A stretch of DNA of 34,277 nucleotides from Chara braunii (taxonomy: Eukaryota; Streptophyta; Charophyceae; Charales; Characeae), in contig BFEA01000075.1 in assembly GCA_003427395.1 (NCBI GenBank), positions 890,221 through 924,497 of the forward strand. The letters run 5' to 3'. Position 1 is the first letter of the stretch, and the number at the start of each line of letters is the position of its first letter. A program made the translations under genes and the position numbers. Positions 27,933 through 34,277 of the stretch are shown here, in pieces. The notes below the pieces were generated by a model. That model was not told the origin of the DNA, searched no databases, and saw nothing but the letters and a program-made list of their open reading frames with translations.

Positions 27933-29400
27933 AGGCGATCAGGGTTGTGCGTCTCGATGGTCTGTGACGCCGTGCACACCCAGATTGGTCATGGATGCAC
28001 CTCGCCGTCGATACCTCGTGCACGCTGTTCACCTGGGCGAGGACCTAAACTCCTCCCACTCGCGCCCAAACGGACGAGGTTGCACTAGTGTCACTTGCCG
28101 AAAACACACCAAATAAGGGTATTTGGTACGACAACGTGACTCACTCCTCCAACACGGACACATATCGCCTTGAGTCATGCGCCAAATCAACTACTATAGC
28201 TCACCGCTGGCCACATGCCCTCATACCTGAAACTCCAACATTACTTTGTCCCTCCAACAACAACCTACCAATTATACTATCTGACTCACCCAATATTGAC
28301 ACTTTGTACGATCCTTGGCACAGTTAACATGTTTAATATCATATCCTTCATACATGGTTCGTGCAATATTGCAATTGAGATAAAAAAGGAGGTAAGGAAG
28401 GAGCTCTGCAAATTTATTGGGCGGACGGTGGCGACCGATGGCATCATCGCGTATAAGAGAGTTAGAGGTTACAAAAAAAGCAGGAGAATATATTTTTTTT
28501 TACATCAAGATGATTATAGGTTGGTAGGTTGATTTTAAATTTTGTAAAAATTGGGTTGATCGTCGGAGCCGCGCACGAAACATCATCCTTACAGCTTGAT
28601 CAAACCAACTCGATTAATCATTCGTCATCCAAATTCAAAAGAAAAAACGAAAAGGTTGCAAAAAAGCACAAGGTGGAAAGAACATGGATTTAAAATAAAA
28701 ATTTGTATCCATGTATAGGCAAAAAACGAGCGTAAATGCATTCAAAAATTTAAGTTGTCGATGCTTGTTCGTATAGATTGATTTTTTTTTTTTTAATAAT
28801 TCTTATTCATGTAAAATACATATATTTTAGTACGACCGATATTTAACAATACGACGGTAAAGTAACGAATATGCAAGACAATAAAAAAATGATTATATCT
28901 CGTGCGAAACTATGACGAACTTCATGTAATTACATTATAACTATGTCTCGTTCACTCATTCTTAAAACAAATCTTATCTAAAAAGCTTCATATATCTGCG
29001 GAGTGTGGACACATGTTATTTAGTGGAAAACCTATTTATATGAGGTAATCGATGGGTGGTTGGACGCAACCTTATCATCTTTACATTTTATATGTGGTTA
29101 CCAGACAGTAGTTGTTTGTACATGTTGTTTCATCTGAGTGGTGGTGCCTATTTTTGTAGTGGAGTTTGTTTTCGGACTCTTAGTACGTTGATGCATAATT
29201 TTCCCTCTTTGCAATCCACGCGAGCATTATGGTTGTGTTTATTCTTATCATTAAAAATTTGGGGGGGGGCTGACAGTTTGTGTTATTAAAGAGTTATCTC
29301 ATAGCTTGGACGTCTATGTGATACACAAGTGTTATCTTCTCATCCGAGTTGAGGTTCTCACACCTCTAACTAACTGGAGGTTGGGCTTATCGGTTAGTTA
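27933..29400. other. AT-rich gene-free region
   Basis: Nothing recognised. CTAACTAAC (29,366-29,374) and GTTAGTTAG (29,393-29,401) form an inverted repeat that abuts the MITE at 29,401. Confidence 0.4.
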
Positions 29401-29521
29401 GGACATACTCATACCAGCACTTTCCTAAATGGATATGGTTACATTTACGGACAAACCTGTGTGAATATGGTTGCAATCATGTTTAGAGCTTTGTCGAAAA
29501 AATCATAGTGATAATATGCCC
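29401..29521 (-). mobile_element. Tourist-like MITE, family A, copy with TTA duplication
   Basis: The left end GGACATACTCATACCAGCAC and right end ATAGTGATAATATGCCC are diverged forms of the family ends. Read on the minus strand, GGGCATATTATCACTATGAT followed by TTTTTTCGAC aligns with the left part of the copy at 11,145. A direct TTA flanks both sides (29,398-29,400 and 29,522-29,524), as expected for PIF/Harbinger. It is ~121 bases and non-coding. Confidence 0.65.
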
Positions 29522-29524
29522 TTA

Positions 29525-30938
29525 CTGCGGCTGATGAAAATCTCAAACCTACTATCCCTCTAGTTAGGTTTTCACTTAGGGCAAACTATTTTTTTCTTAG
29601 GTGCGTCTTCGCTAAAAAAAAACTGTAATTTTCATGGCTAGCTTCATGGTGGATCATTGAGGAGATCCCAACTCGCTTGAATTTCCAATATTCATCATTT
29701 TTTAATGTTAGTTGGTAACTTACTATATTTGGTTTGTCATGTCGAGGAATACACCAATTTTTCCGAAGGAGAAGAGGCAACCAAGTTTGCCAACTGAAGA
29801 AGCAAAGCCCATGAAAAACTGTTGGTCATCACTAACCTAATTTTGAAGAGGAAAACTTTAATTTCATATTCGGTTCAATTATTACTAAACCACCTACTCT
29901 TAGAGATTGAGCAACATATTTTCATGCGACCGGATGTATTCAAGTTTGTTGTCCTCATGGTTCTTTTATGCAAAAAGTTGACAACCATATTCCTCAATTA
30001 GGACAACTATCTGTCTTTCAATGCCCATAAGATCATTGTATAACACGTCATACCTGGATAGCATTGCTAAAGGCAAGTACTCCACCAAACACTAATGTGT
30101 ATAGCGCTTTTCATATAGTCATACTGCAAATTGTTATTTTCATCAATTCATAACTATCGTCCTTACTAGGAAGGACAATTGTTGTCATATGGTTTGCGAT
30201 TAGAGCAACTTATTAAAATCCTCAATGTAATAAATTAGTCAACGTTTTTAAATCGTTTACATTACCACATTTATTTAACTACGAAGCCTCTGACAGTTCA
30301 ATTCATTTGAAAAACGAGCGTCTGATTATTACTCAATCGAGTAACTACAAATAAAGTTGCGCAAAAAAATCTGTTTATAATGCCAATCATTGTATGACTC
30401 AAGTATGGATTTAAAAACAGATAATGCTAACAAATCAAAATCTCAATATATCATTATTTTAATACCCTTAAAGAAAACGATGAATCTCGCATTACGGGCC
30501 TTACCCAAATGTTTACGGGGGGGGTCCGTCAGACCATGTCATTCGATTCACGTTAGCATTTTTTTGGCTTTGGTCGACTATGTATGAATACAACTTGATA
30601 GTGAAGTTCCCACATTGTTTTTATTTTCACGTAGGTCTCCCAATGTGTCGTTTCGTATACGTGAGCGTTTTGTTAGTTTGGACATTGTGTTGTTGTTACG
30701 TTTGAACATTTTTTTTATTTTGGCGGTATTGTAGTTACGCGTGGGCATTTTGTTAGTTTTGGCGGCACTGTTTGAATATAATCACACAACGAAGTTGCCC
30801 CATGGTTGAATTTTAGTGAAAGACCAACTGTTCGAATACAAATCTATATTATAACCGTTCCAATGCAGAGGGTGATAGTATGCAGGTTACGAGTTTGAGT
30901 TTAGGTGCTAGATTCCCAAAAAGGAAAAAAATAATTTC
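29525..30938. other. AT-rich gene-free region
   Basis: No supported gene. TTAGGGCAAACTATTTTTTT near 29,577 could be a further decayed family A end. Phrases with CGTTTTGTTAGTTTGG / CATTTTGTTAGTTTTGG recur near 30,666 and 30,749. Confidence 0.4.
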
Positions 30939-31010
30939 GGGGCACACTCATATTAGGATTTTTTCTGCTCATCTTTGGACGTGATTGCGGACAAATGCGT
31001 CTGTTTTTTT
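30939..31010 (+). mobile_element. Family A MITE, left part only
   Basis: GGGGCACACTCATATTAGGA followed by TTTTTTCTG and GGACGTGATTG aligns with the left half of the copy at 11,145. A matching right end is not evident, so the copy is truncated or too diverged. Confidence 0.45.
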
Positions 31011-32050
31011 GTGAATAAACGTGAATACACCGTCAGAACTGTTTTATTTTTCGTTTTTTCGTTCCTTGTTTTTCTTTTCCCTTCTTCCTCTCATCAATGG
31101 AGTTAGGCCCGCGGATGCTTTTTTTTTTTTTGGTGGGGGGCTCACCTTCGTAGGCTTATAGCTCATGAGCTAAGTTCCCCGAGGGGGCATTTACTCTTCC
31201 TTTCAAATAAAAATTATATGAGGCCACAATGTGGGCGTGAGATGTTCATATCGGATGGTGTGAAATGATGCGTACTAAAAACGGAGTCTGAACCCCTGCT
31301 AGCATGGCTTAGCCCAAGGTCTATCTATATGTACGTTTTTCTTTTTTGTGGATGTGTGTGTGTAGTTCTTTCACTCTGTGTGTTGGTTGGCTTTGTTGGG
31401 GCAAAGGGGAACAGTTGTGTGCTGCAAGTGTAGCCTGCAGCGGACAGTTTGTTAATTGGTGAAGTAATAAGGCGACAATATGTCAGTCAAATACTGATAG
31501 ACAAAAAAAAAATACAATTAGTAAGACAATAAGGGTTACTCATTACATACTATTGAGATGTATTAGGTATCACATGTTGCAGTGAATCGATGTTATTGGC
31601 GTTTGGGGCTGGCCGAATAGTGCAACACGAATAGCCAAACGATCGGCCCCTTGCTAAGGTGTTATGCCGCATGCTGGTATTTGACTCTTTCTTTTTGGTT
31701 GTATGGCAAGGAAAGGTGTTCTTCATCCTCCCCATTTTCATGAATAAAATAAAATTGTTGAGGGGGGAGGGGGGGGGGAGCCGAACACTACCTGCCTCCC
31801 CCTCCTTGCCGATATGTGTATATATGGGTGTTGTCATATTCACAATACACAACTCCACCCAAAAACCTTGACTGTGCCAGACTGTTTTGTCGGAGTTTTA
31901 CCACCACGAGGTTGAACCCTGACAGTCTACCCTGGATGCATGTGACTGATGGATAAGGACTCATCACGTCGCAATATTCCTGAAAAAGTGGTTGACTTTA
32001 CGCACACCAAGTATATGCGTGCGTGCGTGTGTATCATAATGATTTTTGTG
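31011..32050. other. Spacer with a palindrome and a G-rich run
   Basis: A perfect 14-base palindrome, TAGCTCATGAGCTA, lies at 31,159-31,172. A G-run (GAGGGGGGAGGGGGGGGGGA, about 31,760-31,779) is followed by CCTCCCCCTCC, which can pair with it. No gene is supported. Confidence 0.5.
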
Positions 32051-32058
32051 TTCGTGTG

Positions 32059-32248
32059 TGTGGGTGTGTGGGTATGTGCGTTGATTGATTGATTGATTCA
32101 TTGTTCCTCTGTGGGTGTGTGGGTATGTGCGTTGATTGATTGATTGATTCATTNTGTGGGTATGTGCGTTGATTGATTGATTGATTCATTGTTCCTCTGT
32201 GGGTGTGTGGGTATGTGCGTTGATTGATTGATTGATTCATTGTTCCTC
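32059..32248 (+). repeat. 51-bp minisatellite, about four units, one broken at an N
   Basis: Unit TGTGGGTGTGTGGGTATGTG + CGTTGATTGATTGATTGATT + CATTGTTCCTC. Full units are at 32,059-32,109 and 32,198-32,248. The second unit stops at an N (32,154) and the third lacks its first 8 bases, which points to an assembly collapse at the N. Confidence 0.9.
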
Positions 32249-32386
32249 TATTTTCCCTGACCACTATGACCATTGCGTTTGACTCGCTGATTTTGGCCCC
32301 CTAACGCACCCTCTGAGGCTGGTGACGTACCCCATAATGGTTAGCCTAGTGCCATGGCCACACCCTGTGCGACTGGCACAAACCCG

Positions 32387-32414
32387 AGCAAATACCCTTG
32401 TAAGGGTATTTGCT
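32387..32414. repeat. 13-bp perfect inverted repeat
   Basis: AGCAAATACCCTT-GT-AAGGGTATTTGCT. The arms are perfect with a two-base centre. The flanking ACCCG/CAGGGT can extend the stem imperfectly. Confidence 0.8.
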
Positions 32415-32661
32415 TCAACAGGGTACTACCGGGTAGGCTGGGAATATGGCCATTGCTCAGCGTGTGATGCTGGGCTAGCCGTGGACCGCTTCAGCATTGC
32501 AGAGGTGAGAAAATCAACCCTACCAGACTACCAGATGAAGAAATGACAAAAGAAAGGGGAACATAAGGCAGCCATCTGTTGGCTGTTGGTTTCTGCCACT
32601 CCATTGGGTGGGTGAGAATCAGGAACCCCTCAGAGCAGTCTGACATTCCCCATCGTAATCT

Positions 32662-32784
32662 TGGTTGCACCTACTGCTGCACCAATGCATGTCAGGATGG
32701 CTAGCAGGCTGCCTTGCTTCAAGGACACCAGACTACAGACTCTGGTTGCACCTACTGCTGCACCAATGCATGTCAGGATGGCTA
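32662..32784 (+). repeat. 42-bp perfect direct repeat, 81 bp offset
   Basis: TGGTTGCACCTACTGCTGCA through CATGTCAGGATGGCTA is present identically at 32,662-32,703 and 32,743-32,784, separated by 39 unrelated bases. Confidence 0.9.
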
Positions 32785-32829
32785 CTGTAGCACGCTGGCA
32801 CACAGTACCGCGAACGGAAACTGCATGAC

Positions 32830-32932
32830 CTCCGGGGCAAGGTCCCACTTGCGCAAATTAGGAGATTTCGGCCGTTGATCTTTGCTATCTCAGTATCTCT
32901 TAATTCGTGCAAGTGGGACCTAGCCCCCGGAG
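32830..32932. mobile_element. Foldback element with arms of about 37 bp
   Basis: The left arm CTCCGGGGCAAGGTCCCACT through TTAGGAGAT (from 32,830) pairs with the right arm ending CCCCCGGAG at 32,932. The right arm's reverse complement is CTCCGGGGGCTAGGTCCCAC through TTAAGAGAT. The loop is ~25 bases. It is non-coding; no target-site duplication was identified. Confidence 0.6.
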
Positions 32933-33380
32933 AGCCGATGCCTGACGGCTTCGTAGTAGGCCCCACGACGCAGGGGTCTGCGGCTCTGTCCCAGTGTTCC
33001 TGTGGCACTTCACCAGGGAGTGCGCGCGCACGCTTTCCCGCCGAGCTGCTTTTTGATTTTCGAACGCAATTTTTGCAATTCATTTTTTTTGCGGTCTCTT
33101 CACTCTGCCAACTTTTCTTCGCCATCTCTCCATCGCCAGGCGCTAGCTGCAGATGTGCTCAAGGTCTACCCGTCAATTGACCTCCAACGGCACTCGCGGC
33201 GTCTTGGCCCCATCAATTGGCCGTGCGTTTTTGTGGACGATCTTTCCCGCCAAAATTACGCTGCTACCGGTAGTAGCAGGCCACCTGATTCGTAGCAGGA
33301 GGCCACCACCTCCTCATTCGTGCAGAGTATTGCCACCTTCTAGTTTGTCAATTCACGTCGTCCGAGCCTTGGGTAGAATA

Positions 33381-33530
33381 AAGCCTCGGTATTGCCAGCA
33401 GGCTCGTCTAGAAGCCCAAGAAAGCGGCAAAAGAGCCTCGGTATTGCCGACAGGTTCATTTACATTTACAGTAGTAAGCCCAAGAGAGCTGCATTACGCC
33501 TCGGTCTTGTCGATAGGCTCGGTTAGGAGC
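33381..33530 (+). repeat. Degenerate repeat of about 55-64 bp, three units
   Basis: GCCTCGGTATTGCCAGCAGG (33,383), GCCTCGGTATTGCCGACAGG (33,435) and GCCTCGGTCTTGTCGATAGG (33,498). The first two are followed by AAGCCCAAGA at different distances. Confidence 0.75.
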
Positions 33531-33629
33531 TCGGAATATCGTTCTCAACTTGCTCCTTGTCCCCAAAATACCTGTCTTCAGGACGTTTGGTGACAGCTTC
33601 ATCGCTGGCTGTGAGCTCTCACCCTTGTT

Positions 33630-33780
33630 ATCGCTGTCGTTGAGGTTGTTGCCATCGTTGTCGTCTCCGTTCTCGTCCTCCTCCTCCTTCTTTACCTTCC
33701 CTCCCTGTTCCTTATCCCTCCTTCCCTCTCTCCTTCCCTCTCTCCGTCCCTTTCTTTCTTGATCTTTCTCTTCTCTGTGT
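33630..33780 (+). repeat. Pyrimidine-rich tract upstream of the second gene
   Basis: Runs of CTCCTTCC/CCCTCTCT, with CTTCCCTCTCTCC twice in tandem near 33,722. It lies 220-370 bases upstream of the ATG at 34,003 and could be 5' untranslated or core-promoter sequence of pyrimidine-patch type. Confidence 0.45.
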
Positions 33781-34002
33781 TCATTAGGCATTGCCCATTT
33801 CTTAACACTAGAGGAGTGCTTTGTGTAGCTGGTTGTTGAGGAGTAATGAAGAAGTTCAGTTCTGTTGAAGAAGGCGGGCACATCAGGAGATCATCACGAG
33901 ATTGAGAGACTCAAGGGCCGGTGTTGATAAATCCATCATCGATCAGTTTGTTTGGTGTCTGAGTCATCTTGCCTACACCCTCGTTGAAGAGCAGATTGAC
34001 AG

Positions 34003-34156
34003 ATGATGACGGCGGAGTTTATCGTTCCGGCCAGACTGGAAGATTTGGAAGAAATTCCCCCCGACGACGGACAAGAAGATAAACAAGTCCTCTATGTGCG
34101 AGATGTCACAGACATCGAAAATTTTTCGTCGTCAGTATGCGAGGACATGGTTAAAG
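34003..34156 (+). CDS. First coding exon of a gene leaving the window; product unknown
   Basis: ATGATG at 34,003 opens a frame, and an in-frame TGA at 33,997-33,999 fixes the start. The product begins MMTAEFIVPARLEDLEEIPP and continues DDGQEDKQVLYVRDVTDIEN up to EDMVK. It is acidic, hydrophilic and natural-looking in codon and residue use. The likely exon end is AAAG|GTTCGA at 34,156 (51 codons plus one base, phase 1); ATG|GTTAAA at 34,149 is an alternative. The frame stays open by chance to the window end through a T-run that codes only Phe, but a retroposon with its own target-site duplication lies there, so that part is most likely intronic. No signal peptide. No family recognised. Confidence 0.6.
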
Positions 34157-34179
34157 GTTCGAACCCATATCTTGAAAAT

Positions 34180-34180
<1 letters not shown>

Positions 34181-34212
<32 letters not shown>

Positions 34213-34234
34213 AACTCCACCGGTGTTAGTGATG
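34181..34234 (-). mobile_element. 5'-truncated short retroposon, family S, copy 3
   Basis: 28 T (34,181-34,208) followed by AAACAACTCCACCGGTGTTA and GTGATG, flanked by a perfect 11-base duplication, TCTTGAAAATC, at 34,170-34,180 and 34,235-34,245. The 26 non-T bases resemble the tail-adjacent part of copy 2 (AAACCATTCACGCCGGTGGT). It is a severely 5'-truncated insertion, probably in intron 1 of the gene starting at 34,003. Confidence 0.65.
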
Positions 34235-34277
34235 TCTTGAAAATCACGATTACATGTAATCGTTATTTCTCCTGTTC

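Noticed and set aside
27394-28116. Plus-strand frame of 240 codons
   Set aside because: Composition is irregular (Ser/Arg/His-rich, then Asn/Lys-rich across an AT-rich junction), and the minus strand reads more like protein. Left as uncertain.
32059-32248. CRISPR-like repeat array
   Set aside because: The units are contiguous 51-bp tandem repeats without unique spacers, in eukaryotic DNA.
33153-33593. Open frame of 146 codons on the plus strand
   Set aside because: It spans the degenerate 55-64 bp repeats and changes character along its length, with no motif. A parallel frame is equally open.
34157-34166. GGTTCGAACC, a perfect Pol III B-box-like word
   Set aside because: No A box or cloverleaf at the right distance upstream. 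It overlaps the end of a predicted exon.

Overview
The window looks like nuclear DNA from a draft plant-lineage assembly. The pointers are unresolved N bases at about 14,234-14,302 and at 32,154, plant-type telomere-like words (CCCTAAA, CCCTGAA) near 4,900 and 5,225, paired CACGTG boxes, many miniature inverted-repeat elements, retroposed short elements with target-site duplications, and a decayed Ty3/Gypsy integrase. There is no operon structure, no dense coding and no bacterial signal. A streptophyte is likely. A charophyte alga such as Chara is my guess from the overall style (long low-complexity acidic protein, very repeat-rich spacers), but this is a low-confidence inference.

Only two protein-coding loci can be supported. 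One is an uninterrupted reading frame at 6,886-10,221 (+), about 1,111 residues. It encodes a mostly disordered, acidic and serine-rich protein that ends in one Gly/Ala-rich membrane segment and a short basic tail, as in a C-tail-anchored protein. I recognise no family. The other is the first exon of a gene that starts at 34,003 (+) and leaves the window. Its start follows an in-frame stop, and a short retroposon sits just downstream in what is probably intron 1.

Layout. 1-6,800: spacer with a ~1 kb pyrimidine-rich tract, G-boxes, tandem repeats, two hairpin MITEs of one family, one MITE of a second family, a short retroposon with a 12-bp duplication, and a foldback element with a TATA-like box in its loop. 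6,800-10,500: the large gene. 10,500-14,700: microsatellites, two further MITEs, minisatellites, and a second short retroposon with a perfect 17-bp target-site duplication. 14,700-16,400: a decayed coding-like stretch and a segment framed by clusters of CCGGAT words. 16,400-31,000: mostly AT-rich, gene-free, transposon-like DNA. It holds a Ty3/Gypsy integrase relic on the minus strand (20.6-21.2 kb), an irregularly periodic ~25-bp repeat (24.6-25.3 kb), an unidentified coding-like patch (27.2-27.9 kb), and more copies of the first MITE family. 31,000-34,277: minisatellites, a foldback element, direct repeats and the 5' end of the second gene.

The genes do not form a system visible from this window. 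The main novelty lies in the mobile-element families, which can be defined by internal comparison, and in the unrecognised tail-anchored protein. I found no convincing new defence, biosynthetic or regulatory system.
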